Shown: one piece after another, positions 14,445 through 23,572 of the stretch | Numbering within the stretch: the stretch's first letter is position 1 | How the letters are laid out: every line of letters starts with the position of its first letter | Assembly: GCA_002327925.1 (NCBI GenBank) | Contig: DCVA01000042.1 | Location: forward strand, 124,001-188,000 | Direction of reading: 5' to 3' | DNA from: Anaerolineales bacterium UBA2200 | GTDB taxonomy: Bacteria; Chloroflexota; Anaerolineae; UBA2200 | Length of the DNA stretch: 64,000 nucleotides | Translations under genes and position numbers: made by a program | Notes under the pieces: model-generated | Seen by the model: the letters and a program-made list of their open reading frames with translations, nothing else | Databases searched by the model: none | What the model was told of the DNA's origin: nothing

Positions 14445-15734
14445 GTGGACAAGTCTTCACGGCTGAGCGGGTTCTACAAGCTCAGTCTGGCAGAGAGAAT
14501 CGACCTACTGGAGCAGATGGCGGACCTCACCGATGAGGAAGCATCGGCTCTGTCCGGTACCCATGGTCTCGCAGCCGCCCAGGCTGAGCACATGATCGAA
14601 AACGTGGTAGGGGTTTTCGGCCTGCCTCTGGGTATAGCCACGAACTTTGTGGTGAATGGCCGTGACGTTCTGGTGCCTATGGCTATTGAGGAGCCGTCTG
14701 TCGTGGCCGGTGCGAGTCTGGCGGCACTTCTGGTGCGCGAGGGCGGGGGATTCGAGGCGTCATCGGACCCGCCGTTGATGATCGGCCAGATCCAGGTGCT
14801 TGATGTGAAGGACCTTCCCTTGGCGCGGTCCGATCTTCTGGCCGCCAGGGAACGCATCCTGACGCTGGCGAACGCGCAGGACCCGGTCATCGTCAAGCTT
14901 GGGGGCGGAGCGCGGGATCTGGAGGTGCGGGTGGTCGAGGATAGCCCGGTTGGCGCTATGCTCGTCGTCCACCTGGTCTATGATACGCGCGATGCGATGG
15001 GTGCGAACGCCGTCAACACGGCGCTTGAAGCTGTGGCGCCCCTGGTCGCCGAAATCTGCGGCGGGCGGACCCTGTTGCGCATTCTGTCCAACCTGGCCGA
15101 CCGCAGACTGGCACGCGCTAGGTGCCGGCTGCCGGCCGGCTCTCTCGCCCATGGGGATTTCGGCGGTGAGCAGGTCGCACGAAGCATCGTTGAGGCCTGG
15201 GCACTGGCGACGGTCGATCCCTATCGTGCAGCCACGCATAACAAGGGCATCATGAATGGCATTGACGCAGTGGTTATCGCAACTGGTAACGACTGGCGTG
15301 CGATTGAGGCAGGTGCCCACGCCTATGCCGCACGGGCAGGAAGCTACACATCTCTGAGCAACTGGGAGCTGGACGGCAGCGGGCACCTGGTTGGCACGCT
15401 GGAACTTCCGATGGCCGTCGGCATCGTCGGCGGGGCGACTCGTTCCCATGCCACGGCCAGGGCAGCGGTCAAGTTGCTGGGCGTCCGAACCGCGTCTGAG
15501 CTCGCTCAGGTGATCGTTGCGGTGGGCCTGGCACAGAATCTGGCTGCGCTGCGCGCCCTGACCAGCGAGGGAATCCAGCAGGGTCATATGAAGCTGCACG
15601 CGAGACAGGTGGCAATGGCCGCCGGCGCCCAGGGCGAGATGATCGACCGGGTGGTGCAAGGCATGCTCGAGGCCAAGATCGTTCGCGCCGACAAGGCGGA
15701 AGATATTCTTAAACAGTTGACGGTTCGGTCGTGA
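14445..15734 (+). CDS. mvaA: Hydroxymethylglutaryl-CoA reductase, class II
   Basis: Interconverts HMG-CoA and mevalonate with NAD(P)H. 429 residues, with the bacterial class II layout. [17 protein letters not shown] is followed by catalytic Glu83 ([10 protein letters not shown]), [27 protein letters not shown], Lys267 in [25 protein letters not shown] (the same number as the Pseudomonas mevalonii lysine) and His385 in MKLHARQVA. The start is GTG at 14445 with GGAGG close upstream. Its last four bases overlap mvaS, so the genes are translationally coupled. Next to synthase, thiolase and DUF35, it most likely works in the biosynthetic direction. Confidence 0.95.
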   Translation: MDKSSRLSGFYKLSLAERIDLLEQMADLTDEEASALSGTHGLAAAQAEHMIENVVGVFGLPLGIATNFVVNGRDVLVPMAIEEPSVVAGASLAALLVREGGGFEASSDPPLMIGQIQVLDVKDLPLARSDLLAARERILTLANAQDPVIVKLGGGARDLEVRVVEDSPVGAMLVVHLVYDTRDAMGANAVNTALEAVAPLVAEICGGRTLLRILSNLADRRLARARCRLPAGSLAHGDFGGEQVARSIVEAWALATVDPYRAATHNKGIMNGIDAVVIATGNDWRAIEAGAHAYAARAGSYTSLSNWELDGSGHLVGTLELPMAVGIVGGATRSHATARAAVKLLGVRTASELAQVIVAVGLAQNLAALRALTSEGIQQGHMKLHARQVAMAAGAQGEMIDRVVQGMLEAKIVRADKAEDILKQLTVRS

Positions 15735-16777
15735 AGCCAGACAGACAAGTAGGCATAGTCGGATACGGCGCCTATGTGCCCCGCTACCGCCTCCCGGCGG
15801 TTGAGGTATCGCGGGTATGGACCGGCGGCCAGGGCGGGGTGCCAATCGAAGAAAAGTCGGTGCCGGGGCTGGACGAAGACACTGCGACCATCGCTATCGA
15901 GGCGGCACGAAACGCGCTCAGGCGCGGGTTGGTGGATGCGCAGGATCTGCGGGCCGTATGGGTGGGCAGCGAATCCCATCCCTATGCCGTGAAGCCAACG
16001 GGGACCATCGTCGCCGAAGCCATCGGGGCAACCCCGGCAGTCAGCGCCGGCGACTGGCAATTCGCCTGCAAAGCCGGAACAGAGGCACTGCAGGCAGCGA
16101 TCGGGCTCGTGGGCTCTGGTATGGCCGACTATGCCATGGCCATTGGCGCCGACACGGCTCAGGGTCGGCCGGGAGATGCCCTGGAGTACACGACCGCCGC
16201 AGGGGGCGCGGCCTACATAGTGGGCCCGCGCGAGCGCAGTCTTGCCTACCTGGAAGGATCGTATTCCTTCGTCACGGATACGCCCGACTTTTTCCGGCGG
16301 CCTTACCGGCATTACCCGGAGCACGGGGGGCGCTTTACCGGTGAACCGGCCTATTTCAAACACATCACTCACTCAGTGCAGGCACTTTTGGAAGAGTTGC
16401 GCCTCGAGCCAGCTGATTTTGCCGCGGCGGTATTCCATCAGCCCAACGTCAAGTTCCCGCAGCGGGTGGCGCAGATGCTCGGGTTCAACAAGGAGCAGAT
16501 CAAGACCGGGCTGTTGGCCGGGCAGGTGGGCAACACCTACGCGGCAGCGGCTATGCTCGGGTTGACGGCAGTTCTGGACGTGGCCAGACCGGGTGACCGC
16601 ATCCTGCTGGCCTCTTTCGGGTCGGGAGCGGGAAGCGACGCCTTCTCCCTGGTGGTCACAGAGGCAATCACAGAGCGACAGGCACTCGCGCCCTTTACCA
16701 GGGCGTACGTTGCGCGGCGCAAGCAGATCGATTACGGAGTGTATGTGCGCTATCGACACAAGCTGGAGATGCACTAG
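15731..16777 (+). CDS. Hydroxymethylglutaryl-CoA synthase (archaeal type)
   Basis: Condenses acetoacetyl-CoA and acetyl-CoA to HMG-CoA. A thiolase-fold protein of 348 residues, as in archaeal [19 protein letters not shown] opens the fold. The nucleophile is Cys113 in [30 protein letters not shown] and [13 protein letters not shown] carry the catalytic His, and [21 protein letters not shown] and [17 protein letters not shown] complete the fold. GTG at 15731 overlaps mvaA. The archaeal enzyme is known to form a complex with thiolase and a DUF35 protein, both encoded next in the same order. Confidence 0.93.
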   Translation: MKPDRQVGIVGYGAYVPRYRLPAVEVSRVWTGGQGGVPIEEKSVPGLDEDTATIAIEAARNALRRGLVDAQDLRAVWVGSESHPYAVKPTGTIVAEAIGATPAVSAGDWQFACKAGTEALQAAIGLVGSGMADYAMAIGADTAQGRPGDALEYTTAAGGAAYIVGPRERSLAYLEGSYSFVTDTPDFFRRPYRHYPEHGGRFTGEPAYFKHITHSVQALLEELRLEPADFAAAVFHQPNVKFPQRVAQMLGFNKEQIKTGLLAGQVGNTYAAAAMLGLTAVLDVARPGDRILLASFGSGAGSDAFSLVVTEAITERQALAPFTRAYVARRKQIDYGVYVRYRHKLEMH

Positions 16778-16821
16778 TTGCACTGGAAGTTGCGTATGTT
16801 GGTGGCGGAGGGCCTTCTCTT

Positions 16822-17970
16822 TTGCGTGAAGTGAGCATTATCGGTATCGGACAAACGGACGTCGGAGAGCACTGGGAACGCTCCTTGCGTGACCTGGCCG
16901 TGGACGCCATGATCGCCGCGATCAAGGATTCTCACGCCGAGCGGGTGGACGCGCTGTACGTTGGCAACATGCTGTCCGGTGAGCTGACTGCCCAGGAGCA
17001 CCTGGGTACGCTGCTGGCAGACTGGGGCGGGCTAGGCGGCACTGAGGCGTACAAGGTGGAGGCAGCGGATGCCTCAGGGGCGGCGGCAGTGCGGCTCGGA
17101 TATCTGGCTGTGGCCAGTGGGGTCCACGATTTTGTGATCGCCTGCGGCGTGGAAAAGACGACCGACGCAGATGCGGAGACGTCCAATGCATCGTGGACTT
17201 ACGGGACGGACGCCGAATATGAAGGCAATCAGGGCGTGACCGTACCGAGTATGGCCGGGCTGCTGATGCGGCGTTACATGCACGAGTTCGAGGTGACGCA
17301 CGACCGGTTCGCACCTTTCTCGGTGATTGCCCACGCCAATGGAGTGAACAATCCCCATGCAATGTATCGCTCGCCGATCAGCGCGGAGAGCTATGCCAGA
17401 GCGGGAATGATCGCTGATCCGATCAGTATGTTCGATGGGGCACCCCTTTGCGATGGGGCGGCGGCTGTGCTGCTTTGCCCGGCGGAATTGGCCAGGCGTT
17501 TCTGCGCCAGGCCGGTGCGCATTCGGGCCTCGGCTGCGGCGACCGACCGGCTGGCAGTGCACAGCCGCAACGACCCGCTTTTCCTGCAAGCGGCGCAGCT
17601 CTCGGCTCAGCGCGCCTATCTTCAGGCGGGAGTGGCGCCGAGCGACGTGGAGCTGTTTGAGCTCCACGACGCCTTCTCCATTTTGGCCGCGCTCTCGCTG
17701 GAGGCGTGCGGTTTTGCGGAGCGAGGCAAGGCGACCGCGCTGGCCGGGGAAGGCGCGTTCGACCTGCACGGGCGTACGCCCATCTGCACCATGGGCGGTC
17801 TGAAGGCGCGCGGCCATCCCATTGGAGCAAGCGGGGTCTATCAGGTAGTTGAAGTGACGCAGCAGTTGCGCGGCGAAGCAGGCGCCAATCAGATTGAGGC
17901 ACATCTGGGCATGACTCAGAGCCTTGGCGGAACGGGTGCCACCGCGATCACGCACATTTTGGAAGGATAG
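16822..17970 (+). CDS. Archaeal-type acetoacetyl-CoA thiolase homologue lacking the usual nucleophile Cys
   Basis: A thiolase-superfamily protein of 382 residues in the mevalonate operon, expected to supply acetoacetyl-CoA to HMG-CoA synthase. VSIIGIGQTDVGEHW, FELHDAFSI (His282), GGLKARGHPIGASG (His332) and SLGGTGATAI are all present. At the position where archaeal thiolases have the acyl-carrying Cys, this protein has Asp83 (VEAADASGAAA, codon GAT at 17068-17070). Either it works differently or it is a structural partner in the thiolase/HMGS/DUF35 complex. TTG at 16822 has GGAGGG nine bases upstream; GTG at 16831 is the alternative. Confidence 0.85.
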   Translation: MREVSIIGIGQTDVGEHWERSLRDLAVDAMIAAIKDSHAERVDALYVGNMLSGELTAQEHLGTLLADWGGLGGTEAYKVEAADASGAAAVRLGYLAVASGVHDFVIACGVEKTTDADAETSNASWTYGTDAEYEGNQGVTVPSMAGLLMRRYMHEFEVTHDRFAPFSVIAHANGVNNPHAMYRSPISAESYARAGMIADPISMFDGAPLCDGAAAVLLCPAELARRFCARPVRIRASAAATDRLAVHSRNDPLFLQAAQLSAQRAYLQAGVAPSDVELFELHDAFSILAALSLEACGFAERGKATALAGEGAFDLHGRTPICTMGGLKARGHPIGASGVYQVVEVTQQLRGEAGANQIEAHLGMTQSLGGTGATAITHILEG

Positions 17971-17971
17971 C

Positions 17972-17987
17972 GGGGGAGGTCTCCCCC
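17972..17987 (+). promoter_or_regulatory. Short G/C hairpin before the DUF35 gene
   Basis: GGGGG at 17972-17976 and CCCCC at 17983-17987 can pair directly after the thiolase stop and before the GGGAGG ribosome site of the next gene. It may tune translation or protect the mRNA end. Weak evidence. Confidence 0.3.
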
Positions 17988-18004
17988 AGCCTGGGAGGTT
18001 TGAG

Positions 18005-18403
18005 ATGAACGTAGCTCGGTACTGGAGAACAGAAAAGACTCGATACGGTCTCGTCGGTGAGACCTGCCGCGTATGCGGCAAGCCGATCTTCCCGCCACGC
18101 GACCTGTGCCCACACTGCACGGAGGCGGGGCAGGATCTACGGACGTTTGGTGGCAGGGGAGAAGTCTACTCGTTTGCCCACGTGACCGACGCCCCGGCGG
18201 GCTACACCGAGTATCAACCCTATACCGTGGCCCTCATCAAGCTGGAGGAAGGACCATTGCTGACGGCGCAGCTCACGGACGTGGATCAGAGCGACGTGCG
18301 CATTGGGATGCCGGTGGAGATGGTGACCCGCAAGCTGAAGGAAGAGGGCGAGAACGGCATGGTCGTCTACGGGTACAAGTTCAGGCCGGTGATGCACGAG
18401 TAA
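18005..18403 (+). CDS. DUF35 OB-fold/zinc-ribbon protein of the thiolase-HMGS complex
   Basis: A 132-residue protein with an N-terminal helix, a rubredoxin-like zinc ribbon (CRVCGKPIFPPRDLCPHC, four Cys) and an OB fold (GRGEVYSFAHVTDAPAGY ... VTRKLKEEGENG). In archaea the DUF35 protein bridges thiolase and HMG-CoA synthase by providing a shared CoA-binding site, and the gene order here fits that role. ATG at 18005 has GGGAGG upstream. The codons for its C-terminal YGYKFRPV are contained in the 24-base direct repeat that recurs at 23376-23399; after the repeat only MHE and the stop remain. Confidence 0.9.
   Translation: MNVARYWRTEKTRYGLVGETCRVCGKPIFPPRDLCPHCTEAGQDLRTFGGRGEVYSFAHVTDAPAGYTEYQPYTVALIKLEEGPLLTAQLTDVDQSDVRIGMPVEMVTRKLKEEGENGMVVYGYKFRPVMHE
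18368..18391. repeat. Left copy of the 24-bp direct repeat flanking the sulfur cluster
   Basis: These 24 bases (starting TACGGGTACAAG and ending GGCCGGTG) at the 3' end of the DUF35 gene recur without mismatch at 23376-23399, 5008 bases away in the same orientation. Confidence 0.9.
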
Positions 18404-18423
18404 TTTCTGGGAATCTGGGTCAA

Positions 18424-18454
18424 AGCACCCTCCATTGGAGGGTGCTCTTTTTTT
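18424..18454 (+). terminator. Rho-independent terminator of the mevalonate operon
   Basis: AGCACCCTCC at 18424-18433 pairs with GGAGGGTGCT at 18437-18446 (three-base loop) and is followed by CTTTTTTT. It lies 20 bases after the DUF35 stop. Confidence 0.9.
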
Positions 18455-18539
18455 GTGGCAGTTGTGGTATAAAATGTGCATGCTTGATGGAACTCAAGGA
18501 CCGTTCTGACCGGTTGTTGTCGAAGAGTGCATAGTCTCC

Positions 18540-18832
18540 ATGAAGAGCCACCCGCGCGTCACCTTCAGCAAACCGCGCGCTTACGACTACTACAGTGAAA
18601 GGGTCTAAAAACTGGACGACGGGCCAAATTTCGATCCCGGCAATCGGACTGCCGCCTGGGAGCGCGCGCAAATATGGCGCAACCGCATCGCCATTGGCAT
18701 CTTGTATCGCGCTACCTCCGGCCCGCCTTCGAGGCGCTGGATCCGGTGCTGGAAGAAGGCCCGCCACTGAAGCGCCCGCCGGAGAAACTCGCTGCGGCCC
18801 AGGTCGAAGGTTTACTCGCCGGGCTGCGCTAA
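18540..18832 (+). pseudogene. Remnant of a 2-oxoacid:ferredoxin oxidoreductase beta subunit C-terminus
   Basis: The translation MKSHPRVTFSKPRAYDYYS..ERV, a TAA at 18606-18608, then KLDDGPNFDPGNRTAAWERA and RNRIAIGILYR resembles the last part of 2-oxoacid:ferredoxin oxidoreductase beta subunits, which have ERVYKLED... and WxxxIPIGxxYR there. The TAA sits where the family has Tyr. After ILYRA the frame must shift to read AFEALDPVLEEG through to a TAA at 18830-18832. No thiamine-diphosphate domain precedes it, so only a 3' fragment remains. Identification rests on short motifs. Confidence 0.5.
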
Positions 18833-18854
18833 AAGTAAGGAGAGGCTTTCGATC

Positions 18855-20648
18855 ATGGATCCACTCATGACCACGGTTCTGACTATCCTCATCGCTACTG
18901 TGATCATGCTCGTTTCTGAGGTTTTCCGCATCGACGTTGTGGCCATTATCTGCATGCTGGCGTTGGGATGGACCGGCGTGCTGATGCCGCAAGAAGCTCT
19001 CTCTGGTTTTTCAAGCAATGCCGTGATCGCTATGATAGCCGTCATGATTCTGGGACAAGGCATTGCCAACACCGGCATCATGGATCGGTTTTCACGCGCG
19101 GTCCTGGATAGAGTGGGGACCAAAACGTCGAGCGTGATTGGGGTAATGTCCTTGTCGGTTGGGGTGCTCTCGGGGCTTGTACAGAACATCGCTGCAGCGG
19201 CGCTTTTCTTGCCGGGTATTCTCAATATCTCGCGCCGGGAGAAAATCCCGGCATCGGCTTTGATCATGCCGATAGGATTTGCGGCCATAGTGGGCGGCAC
19301 ATTGAGCATGGTAGGCTCAGGTCCGCTGATTTTGATCAATGACCTGCTTCGCAGCGCTGACTTGGCGCCTTACGGTTTATTCAGCGTAACCCCGGTGGGT
19401 ATTCTGTTGCTTCTGTCTGGAATTGGCTTCTTCTTCTTGTTTGGCAGATTCGTCCTACCCCATTCAGCATCTCCTGGCGAATCTGCTTCGGAGCAGGATA
19501 AACTCATTGAAGCACTACATTTGCCGCATCATATCTGGCACTATGTCATTCCCCCAGACAGCGCACTGGCAGGCAAAACGACCGAACAGTCGGGTGTATG
19601 GGGAAGATTCAATCTGAATATCCTCGGTATCTCGCAAGGCAGGGAGGCGAAATATGCGCCCTGGCGAGAAGCAAAGTTCGAGGTCGGCCAGGAGATGGCG
19701 CTCTTAGGCAACTAAGAAAATGTAAAAGAATTCGCCTCCGCCTACAACCTGAGATATCAAGAACAGGCTTATCGATTTTCCAGTCTCAACGATCCAGAGC
19801 GCGCCGGTTTTGCAGAAGTCATTATCCCGCCCCGGTCGGAAATGATTGGTCAGACCATTCGCCAATTCTCACTTCGCAAACGCTATGCCGTGGAGCCGGT
19901 AATGATGTTCAGCAAGGGAGAAGAAACACGGGGTGATTCCTCAGACCGTCAGATATTCCCCGGGGACACGATGATTGTCTATGGTTTGTGGAAGAACATA
20001 AGCGATCTGAAGACGAACTCTGATTTTGTGGTGGCAACGCCGTTCACGGTCGAAAAGAAACAAAACCCCTCAAGATTCTGGGGGGCCGCGCTCTGTTTCC
20101 TGTGCGCTATTGGATTAGCAATGACCGGCGCTCCCATCTCGTTGGCGTTTTTCACCGGCGCTATCGCTATGGTACTGACCCGGGTACTCACAATCCAGGA
20201 AGCCTATCAAGCCATCGAGTGGAAGGTTGTTTTTCTTCTTGCCGGGCTTATTCCGCTAGGAGTCGCCATGCAGAAGACCGGAACCGCCGCTTTTCTGGCA
20301 GAGAGAGTGATGTCGCTGGTTCAGGGGGGGCATCCGGCGCTTATCCTTTTGACCGTTGCGGTCTTATCTACCCTGTTTTCGCTGTTTATGTCCAATGTGG
20401 GTGCGATTGTGGTGTTGGCCCCGCTGGTCATGAGCATGGCGCAAATTGGCGGACTTGATCCCCGTCCCCTGGCTTTGATGGCAGCGGTGTGTGCGGCAAA
20501 TTCCTTTATTTTGCCCACCCACCAGGTCAATGCGTTCCTGATGTCCTCCGGCGGATATCGTAATGCAGACTATTTGAAGGCCGGCGGCGGAATGACCCTG
20601 CTGTTTCTTGTGGTTGTCGTGCCAGTATTCTACCTTTTCTATCTATGA
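18855..20648 (+). pseudogene. SLC13/DASS-type anion permease interrupted by an in-frame TAA
   Basis: One reading frame of 598 codons encodes an SLC13-family (citrate/sulfate-type) transporter: about six helices (MDPLMTTVLTILIATVIMLV ... GILLLLSGIGFFFLFG), a central soluble part with TrkA-C-like modules (GRFNLNILGIS; EVIIPPRSEMIGQTIRQFSLR), then a second membrane half ending LLFLVVVVPVFYLFYL. TAA at 19713-19715 splits it at GN/ENVKEF, yet the same frame continues without further stops to TGA at 20648. AAGGAG precedes the ATG at 18855. With rhodanese and YeeE neighbours, sulfate, sulfite or thiosulfate is a likely substrate. Decayed, misread, or read through. Confidence 0.75.
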
Positions 20649-20673
20649 ATCCAGAAACTAAAGGAGAAATCTC

Positions 20674-22128
20674 ATGCTGCTCAATCATTTCTTTGTCAAG
20701 AAGATCGCTCACAGTTCGTACATACTCGCGGGTAAGAAAAGCTGCGCCGTGATCGACCCGCAGCGCGATATTGATATTTACATCCACGAGGCGCGCTCGC
20801 AGGGGGTGGAGATCACCCACATCCTGTAAACCCATTTACACGCTGATTTCGTCTCCGGGCATATGGACCTGGCCAAGACCACTGGTGCGAAGATCTACGT
20901 GGCAAAGTCGGCCGAGTGCACTTTTGACCACGCGGCGCTTTCTGAAGGTGACACGATCGAGATAGAGAACATGCTGCTGAGCGTCCTCGAAACCCCGGGT
21001 CATACCCCCGAGCATCTGTGTTATGTTGTCACTGACAGAGCGCGCGGTGACAGCCCCATCGGGGTATTCGTGGGTGATACGCTGTTCGTGGGTGATGTGG
21101 GCCGGCCCGACCTGTTTCCCGATATCGCCCAGGAGCTAGCCGGGCAACTCTATCACAGCCTGCATGACAAGTTGTTGCGACTGCCCGATTATGTTGAGGT
21201 TTACCCGGCGCATGGGGCGGGATCGTTGTGCGGGCGCGCGATGGGCGCAAAGTACCAGACGACCATCGGGTATGAGCGCAAATTCAACCCGGCGCTGCAG
21301 ATCAAGGATGAGGATGCCTTCATCAAGTCGCTCACCGAGGGTATGCCGCCGGCGCCGGATCACTTTAGCCGCTGCAGTGACATTAACCGCCATGGCCCGG
21401 CGCGGATCGCTGAACTGCCCAAGATGGTGGAATTGGGTGTGGGGCAATTCAAGGCGCGTATGCAAGATCCGGATGTGATAGTGCTGGATTCGCGCAACTA
21501 TCTCAGTTTCGGTAGCCAGCACATCCATGGTTCTTGGCACCTGGACCTTAATGGCAACTTCCCGACTTTCGCCGGCTGGGTGCTGCCCACAAACAAGGAC
21601 ATTCTCCTGGTGGCGGATGATTACGCGAAAGGGGTTGAGAGCAACACCTGGGCGCGCCGCGTGGGAATGGACCGCATCGTTGGGTACCTGGACGGCGGTA
21701 TCGCCGCCTGGATCGTGGCAGGGATGGATACAAACAGCATCCAGCAGATCTCGGCGCAGGACCTGCACGATTTGGCTACCGGAAGAGAGGATTTTGTACT
21801 GGTGGACGTTCGCGCCCCCGCGGAATATGCCGACAGCCACATCAAGGGCGCCATCAACATTCCCGTGGCAGACCTGCGCAGCCGCCATGTCGAGCTGGAC
21901 AAAGATAAGAAAACCATCCTGGTATGCAGTTCGGGCAACCGTTCCAGCCTTGGCACCAGCATTTTAGCGGCTCACGGATTCACTGATGTCTACAACGTTG
22001 CTGGCGGAATGACGGGATACAGCGCGGCGGGATACGCCAAAGAATGCAAGGTGTGCACCAACCCGCACGGTTCTCGCTTCTATGAGCAGACCGACGAATC
22101 GAAAATACACTGGGATTCAAATGAGTGA
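20674..22128 (+). pseudogene. MBL-fold (persulfide dioxygenase-like) plus double rhodanese protein with in-frame TAA
   Basis: Frame of 485 codons: an ETHE1-like metallo-beta-lactamase domain followed by two rhodanese domains. The metal site reads THLHADFVSGH (HxHxD...H), preceded by THIL and a TAA at 20827-20829 where homologues usually have Glu. GHTPEHLCYV and YPAHGAGSLCGRAMG complete the metal site. The first rhodanese (VIVLDSRNYLSFGSQHIHGS) lacks the active Cys; the second has VCSSGNRSS with Cys. The family oxidises glutathione-type persulfide and handles sulfane sulfur. The stop falls immediately before the metal motif, so termination would yield a dead 51-residue peptide. AAGGAG at 20660-20665 precedes the ATG. 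Confidence 0.78.
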
Positions 22129-22143
22129 AAGGGGCGTTTGTAA

Positions 22144-22660
22144 ATGGGATTATTGACTGAAGTGAGCTGGTCACCATATGCGGTGGGTATCGCGATTGGT
22201 GTGCTGAGCTGGTTGAGCTTTCTCATCCTCAAGAAGCCGCTCAGCTGCTCCACATCGTTTGCCAGCACTAGCGGGATGATCGAAAGGCTATTCCGTGGTA
22301 AAAAGGTGGAACAGAAACCGTACTACCAGAGAATTGGCCTGAAGATCGACTGGCAGTGGATGCTGGTATTGGGCATCACCATCGGCTCGCTGATCTCAGC
22401 GCTGCTCTCGGGTGATTTTGCTCTCAAATGGGTGCCGGCATTGTGGCTACTCGCTTTCGGCGATACCCCACTATTGCGCCTGGTCGTCGCGACCGTTGGC
22501 GGCATCTTTATGGGCTTTGGTGCACGCTGGGCGGATGGCTGTACCAGCGGTCACGGCATCAGCGGCACGCTGCAACTGGCTGTCTCCAGCTGGATCTCCG
22601 ATTTTCTTCTTCATCGGCGGTATCCCGATGGCGCTGCTCATTTTCAGAGTGATTGGATAG
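22144..22660 (+). pseudogene. YeeE/YedE-family transporter (first half), frameshifted near the C-terminus
   Basis: A membrane protein of the YeeE/YedE (TsuA-like thiosulfate uptake) family. WSPYAVGIAIGVLSWLSFLIL, then VPALWLLAFGDTPLLRLVVATVGGIFMGFGARWADGCTSGHGISGTLQLAVSSWIS with the family GC..GH motif. Around 22600 the frame must shift (one extra base or two missing) to read the expected last helix IFFFIGGIPMALLIFRVIG and TAG at 22658-22660. Without the shift the protein ends in an unrelated hydrophilic tail at 22671. The intact partner half follows 12 bases later. Confidence 0.72.
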
Positions 22661-22672
22661 GGGGAGGATGAG

Positions 22673-23239
22673 ATGAGCAGGAAAAGGATCACTGCAAAAG
22701 AGAATAACCTCTCACCGTTGGCTTGGGGGCTTGCCTTCGGCATTGTTTTCGGTTTTCTGCTGCAGAAGGGCGGAGTCACCAAGTATGATGTCATACTCGG
22801 GCAGCTGCTGCTGACCGATTTCACCGTTCTCAAGATCATTCTCAGCGCAGTCGTCACCGGGATGCTGGGAATCTACCTAATGAAAAGCCTCGGCTGGGTG
22901 AAATTGCAGCCGAAATCCGGCTCAGTGGGCATGAACGTGATCGGCGGGCTGATCTTCGGTGTCGGTTTCGCTGTGCTCGGGTACTGCCCGGGCACGATTG
23001 CTGGCGCCATCGGCAATGGCTTCCTTGACGCGTTGGTTGGCGGGGTCATCGGCATCTGGATCGGCGCGGGTCTCTTTGCGGCGATGTACCCGAAACTGCG
23101 TAATGGCATTCTCACAATAGGGGATTACGGTGATGTCACCGTACCGCGACTGTTGAAGGTGAACGATTGGTTTGTCGTCATCCCCGCTGCGACGCTCATT
23201 ATCATAGTGCTATATTGGCTTGAACGGGCCGGCTTGTAA
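22673..23239 (+). CDS. YeeE/YedE-family transporter (second half)
   Basis: Intact 188-residue membrane protein, apparently the only undamaged gene of the cluster. About five helices (LAWGLAFGIVFGFLLQKGG; ILSAVVTGMLGIYLM; MNVIGGLIFGVGFAVLGYCPGTIAGAIGNG, with the family CPG motif; ALVGGVIGIWIGAGLFAAMYP; VIPAATLIIIVLYWL). Such half-size proteins usually pair with a preceding one to form a thiosulfate or sulfane-sulfur importer feeding rhodaneses. GGGGAGG precedes the ATG. If the first half is truly broken, this half may have no partner. Confidence 0.82.
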   Translation: MSRKRITAKENNLSPLAWGLAFGIVFGFLLQKGGVTKYDVILGQLLLTDFTVLKIILSAVVTGMLGIYLMKSLGWVKLQPKSGSVGMNVIGGLIFGVGFAVLGYCPGTIAGAIGNGFLDALVGGVIGIWIGAGLFAAMYPKLRNGILTIGDYGDVTVPRLLKVNDWFVVIPAATLIIIVLYWLERAGL

Positions 23240-23375
23240 CATCTATGAGGGAAAAAACCAAGACTTTCTGTATACTGCACGACAACTGGTTCCAGCTGAC
23301 GTCGCTGGCGCGCCACCGCTGAACCGGAGCGTTAGGTCGACACTCTCACATCTAACGCGCGGACCGAGTCGTATA

Positions 23376-23399
23376 TACGGGTACAAGTTCAGGCCGGTG
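23376..23399. repeat. Right copy of the 24-bp direct repeat
   Basis: Identical to 18368-18391. The frame through it again reads YGYKFRPV and continues FAHVSPAHS, so it looks like the tail of a DUF35-like gene with no gene body in front. The 135 bases between the last island gene and this copy hold a GCGTTAG/CTAACGC inverted pair (23329-23358) and nothing else I recognise. Confidence 0.9.
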
Positions 23400-23438
23400 T
23401 TTGCGCACGTCTCTCCGGCGCATTCAGTTCGCATTGGC

Positions 23439-23484
23439 AAGCTGCTGCCGTGCGGCCAGATTTGGTCGCACGGCAGCAGCTTTT
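23439..23484 (+). terminator. Long-stem terminator between the island and the TIR gene
   Basis: 23439-23458 pairs with 23463-23482 (20 base pairs including one G-U) around GATT and is followed by TTTT on the plus strand. It could stop plus-strand transcription. On the minus strand it lies after the TIR gene, without a T-run. Confidence 0.7.
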
Positions 23485-23572
23485 GCAATCTGGACATTCA
23501 CATCAACCGGCTCTTCACCTGCAGTCCGGGCAAGTGACTTAGCGCCAATTCATGCCGGGACGAGGGCCGAAG

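Larger units (their letters stand above)
18392..23375. mobile_element. Putative genomic island with decayed sulfur-metabolism genes
   Basis: The segment between the two perfect 24-bp repeats. It carries a ferredoxin-oxidoreductase remnant, an SLC13-type permease, an MBL-rhodanese protein and two YeeE/YedE half-transporters. By hand count, rows of 60 bases at 19201, 19441 and 19921 have 33, 32 and 31 G+C, against 43 in the row at 17461, so it is less G+C-rich than its host. Four of its five genes are interrupted. I found no integrase or transposase, so it would be an element that lost its mobility genes, or a segment placed by another recombination route. A chimeric assembly join at the repeat is a real alternative. 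Confidence 0.5.

Noticed and set aside
14760..15845. A 361-codon minus-strand frame over mvaA
   Set aside because: Shadow of the HMG-CoA reductase gene, whose catalytic residues Glu83, Lys267 and His385 are on the other strand.
18606..20829. Reassignment of TAA to an amino acid in the whole organism
   Set aside because: TAA ends surrounding genes normally (for example at 23237-23239 and 36831-36833 as TAG/TAA-type stops), and housekeeping genes contain no internal TAA.
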